A stretch of 64,000 nucleotides of DNA from Gemmatimonadaceae bacterium. GTDB lineage: Bacteria; Gemmatimonadota; Gemmatimonadetes; Gemmatimonadales; Gemmatimonadaceae. Shown one piece after another: positions 43,455 to 52,296 of the stretch. The notes below the pieces were generated by a model. That model saw nothing but the letters and a program-made list of their open reading frames with translations. It searched no databases and had not been told where the DNA came from. The stretch is from NCBI GenBank assembly GCA_013697785.1, contig JACCWE010000101.1, positions 1 to 64,000 on the forward strand, given 5' to 3'. The stretch's first letter is position 1; every line of letters starts with the position of its first letter. The translations under genes and the position numbers were made by a program.

Positions 43455-44699
43455 CTAGTTGTTCCGACGAAACACCAGCGCGGCGTTGATCCCGCCAAAG
43501 CCAAAGGAGTTCGACAAAATCACCTCCGGACACGACTTGATCCCGTCGCGCTTGATGTAGTCGAGGTCGCACTTCTCGTCCGCGATCGCGAGGTTCACCG
43601 TCGGCGGCAGCCAGTCGTTCGTCATCGCCAGCGCGCAGATCCCCGCCTCGATCGCGCCGCTCGCGCCGAGCGCGTGGCCGTAGTACCCCTTGGTGCCGCT
43701 CACCGGAATCGAGTACGCGCGCTCGCCGAACACCTGCTTGATCGCGAGCGTTTCGGTGCTGTCGTTGAGCAGTGTCGAGCTGCCGTGCGCGTTCACATAG
43801 CCGACTTCGTCGGCGGTGACGCCCGCGTCTTCGAGCGCGCGCCGCATCGAGCGTGCGGCCTGCGTGCCATCGGGACGCGGCGCCGTCATGTGATACGCAT
43901 CGTTCGACATCCCGAAGCCCGCGATCTCGCCGTAGATCTTCGCGCCGCGCGCGATCGCGCGCGACCGCTCCTCGAGCACGAGCACCGAGGCTCCCTCGCC
44001 CATCACGAAGCCGTCGCGATCCTTGTCGAACGGGCGCGACGCCGTGCACGGATCGTCGTTGCGCGTGCTCATCGCGCGGATCAGCGCGAACGCGCCGAAG
44101 CAGAGCGGATACAGCGGCGCTTCGGCACCACCGCCCAGCATGACGTCGGCGTAGCCGTCGCGCACCTGCCGGAAGGCCTCGCCGATTGCGATCGTGCCGG
44201 ACGCGCAGCTCATCGCATTCGTCGAGTTCGGGCCCATCACGCCGAACTCGATCGCGATGTTGCAGCTCGACGCGCCGCCGAAGACCATCAGCGCGAGCGC
44301 GGGGTCAACGTCCCTCACGCTCCCCGTGTAAAACACCGAGCACTGCTCCTCGGCGTAGCCAACGCCTCCGAGCGCCGTGCCCATCATCGCGCCGATGCGC
44401 TCGCGGTCCTCGGCGAGGAGGTCGATCTCGGAGTCCTCGAGCGCGAGTCGTGCCGCCGCCACTGAGAACTGCCCGAAACGGTCGAGACGCTTGGTCCGCT
44501 TCGCCTCGAGGAAGTCTCCTGGAACGAAATCGTCGACTTGCGCGGCGAGACGGCTGCGAAAGAGCGAGGGGTCGAAGCGCGAGAGCTCGCGAACCTTCGA
44601 CCGCTGCGCGCGCAGTCCATCCCAGAGTCCATTCGCCGTGAGACCGATGGGCGTGATCGCACCGAGTCCGGTGATGACGACCCGACGTCTTTCCGTCAT
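43455..44699 (-). CDS. Beta-ketoacyl synthase (FabF-type)
   Basis: A 414-residue condensing enzyme. The catalytic triad is complete: C165 in MSCASGT, H305 in VNAHGSSTLL and H342 in KGYYGHALGA. GFVMGEGAS and NSFGFGGIN are also typical. It could elongate acyl-ACP in fatty acid synthesis, but its neighbours (cyclase-like, methyltransferase, flavoprotein, radical SAM) suggest a dedicated polyketide-like role. AGAGGA precedes the ATG by 8 nt. There is no chain-length factor or ACP next to it, so it must borrow ACP from elsewhere. I left the fabF symbol off for that reason. Confidence 0.88.
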   Translation of the reverse strand: MTERRRVVITGLGAITPIGLTANGLWDGLRAQRSKVRELSRFDPSLFRSRLAAQVDDFVPGDFLEAKRTKRLDRFGQFSVAAARLALEDSEIDLLAEDRERIGAMMGTALGGVGYAEEQCSVFYTGSVRDVDPALALMVFGGASSCNIAIEFGVMGPNSTNAMSCASGTIAIGEAFRQVRDGYADVMLGGGAEAPLYPLCFGAFALIRAMSTRNDDPCTASRPFDKDRDGFVMGEGASVLVLEERSRAIARGAKIYGEIAGFGMSNDAYHMTAPRPDGTQAARSMRRALEDAGVTADEVGYVNAHGSSTLLNDSTETLAIKQVFGERAYSIPVSGTKGYYGHALGASGAIEAGICALAMTNDWLPPTVNLAIADEKCDLDYIKRDGIKSCPEVILSNSFGFGGINAALVFRRNN

Positions 44700-44703
44700 G
44701 ATG

Positions 44704-45246
44704 CTATCCTCTCGAGGTTCCCGGCCCGCGCTCGGCGACCGCTGCGAGGCCCGCAAGCGTACGCGATGCGATGCCGTGAACGAATACAGGTCCGATTACC
44801 GCTTTCGCGGCGACGATGCCGACGAGTGGCCATCGTGGTCCATTCCACAAGTGCACGATGCGTACGCGCGTGGTGTCGCCTTCACGTGCAAAGCTCCATT
44901 CGACTTCCATTCCCTTCGTGATACCCGCTACATGTCGAAAGCGCACGTTCGGCGCGCTGTCGCTCACGGACATCTCCGACTTCCACCACGTCGGCCACCG
45001 TACTGAACCGAAGGGTCGCCACGCCGCCATCTCGACGATACCGCCCCCATCGCTGGCGCGGCTCTCGAATTTCACCCAGCGATAGTGCTCGAGATGCTCG
45101 GGCCAGCGGTCGACTTCCCGCGCGTATTCGAAGATGCGGGGGAGCGGAGCACGAACGAGCAGCTCGTCCACAGTACGCATCCGGCGCGTCTGTGGCATCG
45201 CGCCAAGGTCGAAGGGCGCTACGGTGGAGCGAGTGGTGCCTGTCAT
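44704..45246 (-). CDS. SRPBCC / polyketide cyclase-like protein
   Basis: A 180-residue START/SRPBCC-fold protein: ELLVRAPLPRIFEYAREVDRWPEHL is the typical first helix and strand, cited as LPRIFEYAREVDRWPEHL, followed by MAAWRPFG and MEVEWSFAREGDTTRVRIVH. Such proteins cyclise or aromatise polyketides or bind lipids. It lies four bases from the ketosynthase and overlaps the methyltransferase (ATGA), suggesting one pathway. Substrate unknown. Confidence 0.8.
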   Translation of the reverse strand: MTGTTRSTVAPFDLGAMPQTRRMRTVDELLVRAPLPRIFEYAREVDRWPEHLEHYRWVKFESRASDGGGIVEMAAWRPFGSVRWPTWWKSEMSVSDSAPNVRFRHVAGITKGMEVEWSFAREGDTTRVRIVHLWNGPRWPLVGIVAAKAVIGPVFVHGIASRTLAGLAAVAERGPGTSRG

Positions 45247-45956
45247 GCGGCGAGCGTTCGGGGTGTCCACGACGCCGTCGTACGAAAGCCGATGCGACGG
45301 CGGGCCGCGGGCGTCTGTCGAGTTGCGCGCTGAACGAGCTGTGTGAGCTCGTCGGGCGTGAAGCCGCGCAGAACGGAGACCACACCATCGTGCCGGCTCA
45401 CCGGGTGGAAGCCGAGCGGATACGAGGCGAGCCAGATGCCTGCGGCGGCGAGCCAGCTGCGGCGAAGGTCGCTGATGATGACGCGCTCGCGAGCGACGCG
45501 GTCGAGCTCGCTGAGGACGACGATCGCGTCGGCGGCCTCGAAGTGGTGAAGCGTCTGGGAGCAGACGACGATGTCGATGCTCTTCGAGCGAAGCGGAAGC
45601 GCGAGCGCATCGGCGCACATGGGGATGAGGCCGCTCGTGCGCGCCTCGCGCAGGAGCGATGCGCTGATGTCGATCCCGAAGGCGTTGATGGTGAGCCCGC
45701 GCGCGCTCCACGTCTCCGTCACGCGCGCCGGGATGTCGCCGATGCCGGTGCCGACGTCGAGGAGCGAGAGCGAGCGTTCCTTCGACGATGCGATTGCGAT
45801 CTCGAGCTCGGCCTCGACGGCGCGCGAGCCGCCGAAGATCGTGTTGGATCGGGCGACGTCGGAAAGTGAGCGCGCGCGGAGCTGGTCGTCGACGAGCGGG
45901 TCGTCGAGGATTTCGTGGCCGCGCCGGCGCTGTGGCGTGAGGAGCGAGCTCATCAT
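45243..45956 (-). CDS. SAM-dependent class I methyltransferase
   Basis: A 237-residue Rossmann methyltransferase: SLLDVGTGIGDIPARVTE (motif I), FGIDISASLL, MCADALALPLRSKSIDIVVCSQTLHHF (motifs II-III region, cited as ADALALPLRS and VVCSQTLHHF). The layout is UbiE/COQ5-like. Substrate is unknown; the cluster suggests a polyketide or isoprenoid-like product. Its stop overlaps the SRPBCC start. Two adjacent ATGs serve as possible starts, four bases after the flavin reductase stop. Confidence 0.85.
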   Translation of the reverse strand: MMSSLLTPQRRRGHEILDDPLVDDQLRARSLSDVARSNTIFGGSRAVEAELEIAIASSKERSLSLLDVGTGIGDIPARVTETWSARGLTINAFGIDISASLLREARTSGLIPMCADALALPLRSKSIDIVVCSQTLHHFEAADAIVVLSELDRVARERVIISDLRRSWLAAAGIWLASYPLGFHPVSRHDGVVSVLRGFTPDELTQLVQRATRQTPAARRRIGFRTTASWTPRTLAA

Positions 45957-45960
45957 CGAG

Positions 45961-46455
45961 TCATCGTTGGAGCGAAGCGTAACCGCCGCGATAGTAGAGC
46001 AGTGGGCTTCCCTCGTTCGTGGCCGTGCCAATCACGGTGCCGATGACAATCGTATGATCGCCGGCTTCGTAGCGGCTCTGGACCTCGCATTCGATGACAT
46101 CCAGGCACTCATCGAGAATGGGCGCGCCCGTGACGCCGCGCGTAAAGCCCACACCGTCGAAGCGATCCGGATGCTCCTCCGCGAAGCGTCGTGCGAGAGG
46201 CTCCTGTTTCGAGCTCAGGATGTTGACCGCGAATTGCGACGCGAGATTCCCCGTGCCCAGCACGCCGTGAAGCGACGCTGCCTTCCCGATGGAGACCTGC
46301 ACGAGCGGTGGCTCGAGGCTGACCGAGCAGAACGCGGTGACCGTCATGCCGTGATCGTAGTGCTGGACATCGCGCACGGTGACGACGGTGACACCGCTGG
46401 CGAAGCGGCCGAGCACGCTGCGGAATGTGGCTGGATCGATCGTGGAGAGGGGCAT
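45961..46455 (-). CDS. Flavin reductase-like FMN-binding protein
   Basis: A 164-residue split-barrel protein: RFASGVTVVTV, MTVTAFCSVSLEPPLVQVSI (flavin binding), LHGVLGTGNLASQFAVNIL and DHTIVIGTVI. This is the family that gives reduced FMN/FAD to two-component monooxygenases. Next to the FAD-dependent oxidoreductase it would be a natural electron supplier. Its ATG lies two bases after that gene's stop. Confidence 0.85.
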   Translation of the reverse strand: MPLSTIDPATFRSVLGRFASGVTVVTVRDVQHYDHGMTVTAFCSVSLEPPLVQVSIGKAASLHGVLGTGNLASQFAVNILSSKQEPLARRFAEEHPDRFDGVGFTRGVTGAPILDECLDVIECEVQSRYEAGDHTIVIGTVIGTATNEGSPLLYYRGGYASLQR

Positions 46456-46457
46456 GA

Positions 46458-47753
46458 CTATGGCGCGAGTGGAAGCGGGGAGTGTCTGGACTTGAGTACG
46501 TTGCCGAAGATCAGCTTCGCCAGATAGCCCGGGCGCAGCACTTCGCGCGCCGGAACGAAATCCCCGGCCACTCCGACGAAGAGGTCGGCCATCGCGGGGC
46601 TGGCCTCGAGGGTCGAGGCGGCGCGGTCCAAGAGCGCCGGTGCGCCGACCGCGAGCGCGACGAGTCGCTCGATCGCCCATTTGCCTCGGAACGTCCGGCG
46701 CCTCGCGCGATCATATTCCCGGAGCGCCGCGTCCGCATCTCGCGGGCGGTCAGCGGCCAGCGACTCCAGCGCATAGGGAGCGAGCAGCTCGCCCCCCCGA
46801 AGCGCCGCATAGATCCCCTCGCCCGTAAAAGGGTCGAAGAAGTCGGCGGCATCGCCCACCAGCGCGACGCCGCGGCCCCACGCGCGCGAGGCATGCACCG
46901 CGAAGGGACCAGTCACGCGCACCGTGGTGGCGCGCACAGCGCTCGCCATGCGGGGGGCGAGGTGCGGACGCGCCGCGAACCAGCGCTCGAGGAAGGCGGC
47001 CGGATTGCCGGCCACTGCGTCGCGCACGCTCGCGCGCGGCACCACCACGGCGACGTTCGTGAGCCCGTGCCCGACATCCGCGAAGCCCGCATACCCCTCG
47101 CGCTCCACGTGCATCTCGCCGAAATCCGTGATCCCGCCGACATCGCGATAGTGTCCGATGAAGGCGAGGCGGCGGGGCCCGAGCGCGTTGCGCGCAACAC
47201 CCATGCGGCGCGCGATGGTGGAGCGGAGCCCGTCGGCGCCGATGACGAGACGGGCGCGGATCTCCCCGTCGCCACTGTCGCCCTTCTCACCACCATTCCC
47301 CCGCACACGCACCCCGCACACCGCGCCGCGGGAATCTCTTAGTACTGAGATAACTTGCCTCCCCTCGCGAACCTCCGCGCCGGCTGCCCGCGCGCGCTCG
47401 AGCAGGATCGTGTCGAGCACCGGCCGCCGGAGCGCCAACCCGCGATCTCGAAAGGCGTGGAAGCCGTGCGCTGCCGCGAACTCGCCGCGAATGCGTGAGC
47501 CGTTCGGCGAGCGAATCACCATTCCCGAGAGATGCGCGGCACCCGCCGCTTCACACGCTTCCAGCGCGCCCATCACCGACAAGATCCGGGATGCCTCAGG
47601 ACTGAGATATTCGGCGCACGGTTTTTCGCGCGGAAATTTCGCGCGGTCCAGCATCACCACGTGCGCGCCCTCGCGCGCGAGATGCCACGCGGCCGAGCTC
47701 CCGGCGGGGCCGGCGCCCACCACCAGCACATCGATCTCACCGCGAGAGCTCAC
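46458..47753 (-). CDS. FAD-dependent oxidoreductase, geranylgeranyl reductase family
   Basis: A 431-residue flavoprotein: FAD Rossmann motif GAGPAGSSAAWHLA, DRAKFPREKPCAEYLSPEA (CxxxLSP, a geranylgeranyl-reductase family mark), GADGLRSTIARRMG, and GDAADFFDPFTGEGI. Members saturate isoprenoid double bonds or hydroxylate aromatic products. The family and its flavin reductase partner fit a tailoring role in the ketosynthase cluster. The start is GTG. A membrane-bound substrate is possible. Confidence 0.88.
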   Translation of the reverse strand: MSSRGEIDVLVVGAGPAGSSAAWHLAREGAHVVMLDRAKFPREKPCAEYLSPEASRILSVMGALEACEAAGAAHLSGMVIRSPNGSRIRGEFAAAHGFHAFRDRGLALRRPVLDTILLERARAAGAEVREGRQVISVLRDSRGAVCGVRVRGNGGEKGDSGDGEIRARLVIGADGLRSTIARRMGVARNALGPRRLAFIGHYRDVGGITDFGEMHVEREGYAGFADVGHGLTNVAVVVPRASVRDAVAGNPAAFLERWFAARPHLAPRMASAVRATTVRVTGPFAVHASRAWGRGVALVGDAADFFDPFTGEGIYAALRGGELLAPYALESLAADRPRDADAALREYDRARRRTFRGKWAIERLVALAVGAPALLDRAASTLEASPAMADLFVGVAGDFVPAREVLRPGYLAKLIFGNVLKSRHSPLPLAP

Positions 47754-47763
47754 GAGGCGCTGC

Positions 47764-49197
47764 TCACGAGAACGAGCGGGAGAGCCGCTGAAAGACGCCC
47801 ATGTATCTCCAGTGCGGACGCGGAAGTCTCAACGCCGATGCGAGGCGCGTGAGATGCGGAAGCAGTGCAGAGCGAGAGTCGGCGGAAAACATGAACCGCG
47901 GATACTTCGCCGCGAAAGCGCGCAGGCGCACCAGTGTCGCCTCCATGTTCAGCTCCGAGGAGAAGTAGAACTTCGGCACGAGCAGCGGATCTCCGCGCGG
48001 TACGACCCCCTCGTCCATCGCTATGTTGTGCAGCGTCGTCCCGGGATACACGCGAAGCCCAACCGTGAGATAAACGGCGTCGCCCTGGTCGAGTCGCCAT
48101 GCCGCGAACTTCAGCGTCTCCTCGAGCGTCGCCGGCGTTTCGCCCGGCCCGCCGATCAGGAAGATCCAGAGCACGCCCATCCCGGCGCCCTCGACGTTCT
48201 CCGCCACCTTCCGCAGCTGCGCCACGTCGAAGCCCTTCTGCAGCTTCTCCAGCACCGGATCGCTCGCACTCTCGGCCGTGATCCCGAGCCACTTGAAGCC
48301 CGCGTGGCGCATTGTGTCGAGCAGCTCCACACTCGCCGTGGCTGGCGTGAAGTTCGTCGTGTCGAGATGGACCTTCAGATTGCGGCGTGCGATCGCCTCG
48401 CACACCGCCATCGCGTGGCGCGGCGGCGCGTTGAACGTCGAGTCGACGAACTCGAAGTGTCGGATGTGCGCCTCGGTCGCGAGTTCCGCGATCTCGTCGG
48501 CTACGAGCTCGGGCTCGCGCAGGCGATAGCCCCACCCCTCCACGTTGAGATATGTGCAGTAGATGCACTTGAACACGCAGCCGCGCTTCGTCTGGATCGG
48601 CACCGTGCCGCCCCGTCGCTCGTAGCGCTTGAGATCGAGCCAGCGATGCATGTGCACGGGCGGCAGAGAGTCGAGTGCGCCATCACCGCCTGGCGGCGTG
48701 AGCACGCGGCGTCCGTCCACGCGTCGCACGACGCCCGGAATCGCGCCCGGCGTACGCCCGGCCGCGAGCTCGGCGATCAGCGCCGGCGTCGCGCGCTCCC
48801 CATCACCCGCCACGGCGTGCTCGACTCCGAGCTCATCGCTGAGCGCCTCCGGCGCCACACCGAATGCCGCGCCACCCGCGATCACCTGCGCGCTCGGCGC
48901 GCTCGCCCGAAGCGTCGCCAGCAGCGATGCCGCTGCGGGCGTGTAGTGCTGCAGCGCGACGAGATCACTGTTGTCGATGTTGCGAACCGAGAGCCCGATG
49001 ACATCGGGCTTGAACGACTGCGTCGTCTCGCGCGCCATGCGGTGCGGATCGCGGGCGAAGCAGAGATCGAGCACGCGCACATCGTGACCCGCGTGATCGA
49101 GAGCGGACGCTACGCACGCGACGCCGTTCGGCACGACGGGCATTGGCTGGCGCTCGCGATTCGCGCTCACGAGCAGCACGCGCGGACGCGTGCTCAA
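47764..49197 (-). CDS. B12-binding-domain radical SAM protein
   Basis: A 477-residue radical SAM enzyme. The N-terminal ~165 residues look like a cobalamin-binding Rossmann domain (PRVLLVSANRERQPMP, FKPDVIGLSVRN, VIAGGAAF), but I do not see a clean DxHxxG. The iron-sulfur ligands are C207, C211 and C214 (CVFKCIYC), then a GGPGET motif. Such enzymes methylate or rearrange unreactive carbons. The TTG start is 10 nt from the DUF92 gene's end. It probably tailors the cluster's product. Confidence 0.88.
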   Translation of the reverse strand: MSTRPRVLLVSANRERQPMPVVPNGVACVASALDHAGHDVRVLDLCFARDPHRMARETTQSFKPDVIGLSVRNIDNSDLVALQHYTPAAASLLATLRASAPSAQVIAGGAAFGVAPEALSDELGVEHAVAGDGERATPALIAELAAGRTPGAIPGVVRRVDGRRVLTPPGGDGALDSLPPVHMHRWLDLKRYERRGGTVPIQTKRGCVFKCIYCTYLNVEGWGYRLREPELVADEIAELATEAHIRHFEFVDSTFNAPPRHAMAVCEAIARRNLKVHLDTTNFTPATASVELLDTMRHAGFKWLGITAESASDPVLEKLQKGFDVAQLRKVAENVEGAGMGVLWIFLIGGPGETPATLEETLKFAAWRLDQGDAVYLTVGLRVYPGTTLHNIAMDEGVVPRGDPLLVPKFYFSSELNMEATLVRLRAFAAKYPRFMFSADSRSALLPHLTRLASALRLPRPHWRYMGVFQRLSRSFS

Positions 49198-49207
49198 GCG
49201 GCGCCCG

Positions 49208-50008
49208 CTAGCGCGCGAGCATGAACGCGCAGGCCGAGACGAGCGCTCCGATTATGGTGCTGGCGGCGTTGACGCCGTCGTTGTTCAGCCATTTGACTCC
49301 TCCCGCGCGCTCGGTTCGCGTGCCGCAGTCGTGCACCACGCGTTCCGTCGCGCTACTGCACGTCGCGCAATATCGTCGCGACTGCGCAAGTGCGCCGACC
49401 AACGAATCCACGAGTGAACCGACGATTCCCCCGAGTGATACTGCGATCGCGACGCGTGCGTTCCCGTAGTTGCCTTGCACCAACCACGCCGCGAGCGCGA
49501 TGAACAGCGTGCCACTCGCCATCGCCGCGAGACCGAGTGCGCTCACCCCGCCCGAAGTACCGGTTGGCACGACGCGCCACGTCGTAATCATGCGGGGGGG
49601 AGCCTTCGCGAGCATTCCGATCTCGGTGCCCCACGTGTCCGAAGCGGACGCTGCGAGCGCGCCGGCGCCGGCGGCCAGCCACGTGTCGGAGGGCAGGATC
49701 AGCTGCGAGACTGCGGCGAGAGCGAAGATGGCGCCGTTGGCGAACACCTGCGTCGCGTCACGCGCGCCGCCCTTCTCGACGATGCCGATGCTTCGCTCTG
49801 CCTTCACGCGCGCTCCCACGCGGCTCAAGAGCGATGAGGAGGCGAAATAGATGATGAGCAGCTCACCCCACGCCCATCCGGCCGCGATCGCCAGCGTGCC
49901 AGTGAACAGAGCTGCCACGGCGCCGGAGCGGGTGAGTGAGCCCGCGCGCCAGGCGGCAAGCGCGATCGCGGCGGCGACGAATGCGCCGGCAATCGCCCGA
50001 CCGATCAC
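49208..50008 (-). CDS. DUF92 family integral membrane protein
   Basis: A 266-residue protein with about six transmembrane helices and DUF92 marks: GSLTRSGAVAALFTGTLAI, SDTWGTEIG, and the conserved ASDTWG and GTSGGVSALG. A Cys-rich segment (YCATCSSATERVVHDCG) is in a loop. DUF92 members have been linked to phytyl/isoprenoid phosphate kinase in plants; such a role near a geranylgeranyl-reductase family enzyme is attractive but unproven. The GTG start overlaps the anti-sigma stop. Confidence 0.85.
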   Translation of the reverse strand: MIGRAIAGAFVAAAIALAAWRAGSLTRSGAVAALFTGTLAIAAGWAWGELLIIYFASSSLLSRVGARVKAERSIGIVEKGGARDATQVFANGAIFALAAVSQLILPSDTWLAAGAGALAASASDTWGTEIGMLAKAPPRMITTWRVVPTGTSGGVSALGLAAMASGTLFIALAAWLVQGNYGNARVAIAVSLGGIVGSLVDSLVGALAQSRRYCATCSSATERVVHDCGTRTERAGGVKWLNNDGVNAASTIIGALVSACAFMLAR

Positions 50009-50277
50009 TCCTGTGTGCGAGCGACCTCTTCGTTCATCAGCGCGGTGAGAATCTTCCGCCTGAGCGTTGGCGGGGCGCGCTCGATAACCGCGCGCTTCTC
50101 CATGAATCGCAGGAACACCCGCTCGTATTCGAAGTGCGGAAAGCACCCGCGGCACTCGGCCAGGTGTGCGCGGATCTGCTCATCCACATCGGGGGTGAGC
50201 TCGCCGTCGAGAAACTCGTAGAGCTTCTCCATCGTGCGTTGGCAGGGCGACTTATCGCCTGAGGGACACTCATTCAT
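50005..50277 (-). CDS. RsrA-type zinc-binding anti-sigma factor
   Basis: A 90-residue protein with the ZAS metal site: C12, H38, C42 and C45, almost the same spacing as RsrA (C11, H37, C41, C44). RsrA-type proteins hold their sigma factor until oxidative stress forms a disulfide and zinc leaves. The usual adjacent sigma (SigR-like) is absent here; the nearest ECF sigma is about 2.9 kb away with its own anti-sigma. It may bind a distant sigma. It is at the head of the minus-strand cluster's transcript. Confidence 0.8.
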   Translation of the reverse strand: MNECPSGDKSPCQRTMEKLYEFLDGELTPDVDEQIRAHLAECRGCFPHFEYERVFLRFMEKRAVIERAPPTLRRKILTALMNEEVARTQE

Positions 50278-50470
50278 GAACGGCTCGTGCTGAGATGCTG
50301 GAGCGCGCTGGGCGCGGATCAAGTCGCGGAGCAAATCCCGGATGAAATTGACCTCCCGGCTGCTATGAAATGAAGCCCCGAAAACGGCTCCCGGTTCCCA
50401 CCGGACTGCTTGAAGGGACCCTGCCGGGAGATTAGCTTCTTCGCAGCCCTCCGTCGCCCCTTCCCAACAC

Positions 50471-51094
50471 ATGTCTACGACCGTCGACGCGCTCCTCCCG
50501 CTCAGCTTTCTCGAGGCGGTGCGCAACGTCGATAGCCCCGATGGCGATCTCGATGCGGAGTTCGTACCCGAGCTCCGCAACAAACGCCTCGGCCTGAGTG
50601 ATACCGTGTACGCGCAGATCAAGCGCTACACCGACGCCGCGCGTCGTAAAGAGCGCCCGGTCTTCGACGAGGCCGTGGGGCTGGCGCGCCTCATCGGGCG
50701 CCGCCCGGACGCGGAGGCCGTTTTTCGCGCCGCCGGCCGCTATCTGGCCATGCAGACCTATCTCAGCATACCGGCCGCCACGCGTCGGATGATAACGGTG
50801 CTGCCGGCGATGCTGTCGCGTCCAATCGCGCTTCGGCACGTTCAGCGGATCGCCGGGCGCTTTCTCAACGGGAAGGTTCGACGCAGCGGCTCGTATCTGA
50901 CTCTCGAGGTAGAACGCTCGGCCACCCTCGACAGCGCGCCCCGCGGTGCCGGCTGCGCATACTATGAGGCGGTGCTGCAGGAGCTTCTGCGCCTGCTCGG
51001 CGCGAGCGGCGGCGCCGTCGACCACGTGCGATGCGCGGGGAAGGGCGAGGGTCTGTGCGAGTGGCGCGCCGAATGGCGGTCGATCAGCCACTGA
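50471..51094 (+). CDS. V4R-like domain protein
   Basis: A 207-residue soluble protein. The C-terminal third (GCAYYEAVLQELLRLLG, VDHVRCAGKGEGLCEWRAEW) resembles the V4R/4-vinyl reductase fold, which has a Cys-x-small-Cys block and binds small hydrophobic ligands. The N-terminal part is helical (LRNKRLGLSDTVYAQIKRY, ARLIGRRPDAEAVFRAAG). It may sense a ligand. It is 22 nt before the M24 peptidase. The assignment is tentative. Confidence 0.55.
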   Translation: MSTTVDALLPLSFLEAVRNVDSPDGDLDAEFVPELRNKRLGLSDTVYAQIKRYTDAARRKERPVFDEAVGLARLIGRRPDAEAVFRAAGRYLAMQTYLSIPAATRRMITVLPAMLSRPIALRHVQRIAGRFLNGKVRRSGSYLTLEVERSATLDSAPRGAGCAYYEAVLQELLRLLGASGGAVDHVRCAGKGEGLCEWRAEWRSISH

Positions 51095-51116
51095 CTTCGC
51101 GAGAGATCTCCGACGA

Positions 51117-52295
51117 ATGCTGACCCCCGACACGCTTCCCGCTCTTCAGAAAGCCCTCGCCGACGCGAAGCTCGACGGCTGGCTTCTCTACGACTTTCAG
51201 GGCGCGAATCCGATCGCCGCGGGCGCGCTCGCGCTCGACGGGATGGTGACGCGGCGCGTCTTCGGCTGGGTGCCGCGAGACGGTGTGCCGGTCGCGGTGA
51301 CGCACGACATCGAGCAGGGGCCGTGGCATCGCTGGCCCGCCGAATGGAAGCGTGTGCGCTACGGCAGCTGGAAGGTCCTCGAGGCGACGCTGCTCTCCCT
51401 CGTGCAGGGCAGGAAGATCGCGATGGAGTATTCGCCGGGCGACGCAGTGCCATATCTCGATCGCGTGCCGGGCGGGGTTCTCGAGATGGTGCGCGCAGCG
51501 GGGGCGGAGATCGTGTCGTCGGGCGAGCTCGTCTCCCAGTTTTACGCGCTCTGGACGAGTGCGCAGCTCGCATCGCACCGGCGCGCGGCGAAAATCGTGG
51601 CGGAAACTGCGCGCGCGGCATTCGAGGAGGCGGGGAAGCGGAGCCGCACGAGCAAGCCGATCACCGAGTACGAGCTGCAGCAGTGGATCGCCGCGCGCTT
51701 TCATGCGGCAAAGCTCGAGTTCGACCACGATCCGATCGTCGGCGCGAACGAGAACGCCGCGAACCCGCACTACGCGCCGAGCGCCGACAATCCTCGCGAG
51801 ATTCGCCGCGGCGATCTGCTCCTCATCGATCTCTGGGCGCGCGAGCACGATGGGATCTACGCGGACCAGACGTGGATGGGCTCACTCGGCGAGCCGACTC
51901 CGCGCATGCTCGAGGTGTGGACTGCTGTGCGCGATGCGCGCGACGCGTCGATCGCTCTCCTGCGCGAGAGAATTCCGCAAGGCGAGGTGGTGCGCGGAGC
52001 CGAGGTGGACGACGCAGCGCGCAACATCCTCACGGCGCGAGGCTTTGGGAAGGAGTTCACGCATCGCACAGGTCACTCGATCGACTCGCGGCAGCTGCAC
52101 GGCGCAGGGCCGCACATCGACAACTTCGAGTCGCGCGAAGTGCGCGAGCTGATTCCGGGGCTGGGATTCTCGATCGAGCCGGGTGCGTATCTGACGGGCG
52201 AGATCGGCGTGCGCGCCGAGGTGAACGCGTTCATCGCGCCCGGCGAGGTCATCATCACGCCCGAGGACTATCAGCACGACTTGATCGTGGTGTAG
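51117..52295 (+). CDS. M24 family metallopeptidase (Xaa-Pro aminopeptidase-like)
   Basis: A 392-residue cytoplasmic enzyme: an N-terminal creatinase-like domain (1-155) and a pita-bread catalytic domain. Metal ligands are seen in LLLIDLWARE (Asp), YADQTWMG (Asp), RTGHSIDSR (His), GLGFSIEPG (Glu) and VRAEVNAF (Glu). The residue before the first Asp differs from the usual 'DxGxxxxG', so selectivity may differ. It would remove N-terminal residues before proline. The three-hairpin element begins right after its stop. Confidence 0.88.
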   Translation: MLTPDTLPALQKALADAKLDGWLLYDFQGANPIAAGALALDGMVTRRVFGWVPRDGVPVAVTHDIEQGPWHRWPAEWKRVRYGSWKVLEATLLSLVQGRKIAMEYSPGDAVPYLDRVPGGVLEMVRAAGAEIVSSGELVSQFYALWTSAQLASHRRAAKIVAETARAAFEEAGKRSRTSKPITEYELQQWIAARFHAAKLEFDHDPIVGANENAANPHYAPSADNPREIRRGDLLLIDLWAREHDGIYADQTWMGSLGEPTPRMLEVWTAVRDARDASIALLRERIPQGEVVRGAEVDDAARNILTARGFGKEFTHRTGHSIDSRQLHGAGPHIDNFESREVRELIPGLGFSIEPGAYLTGEIGVRAEVNAFIAPGEVIITPEDYQHDLIVV

Positions 52296-52296
52296 G

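Noticed and set aside
43455-44699. A type II polyketide synthase locus
   Set aside because: Only one ketosynthase, no chain-length factor and no ACP next to it.
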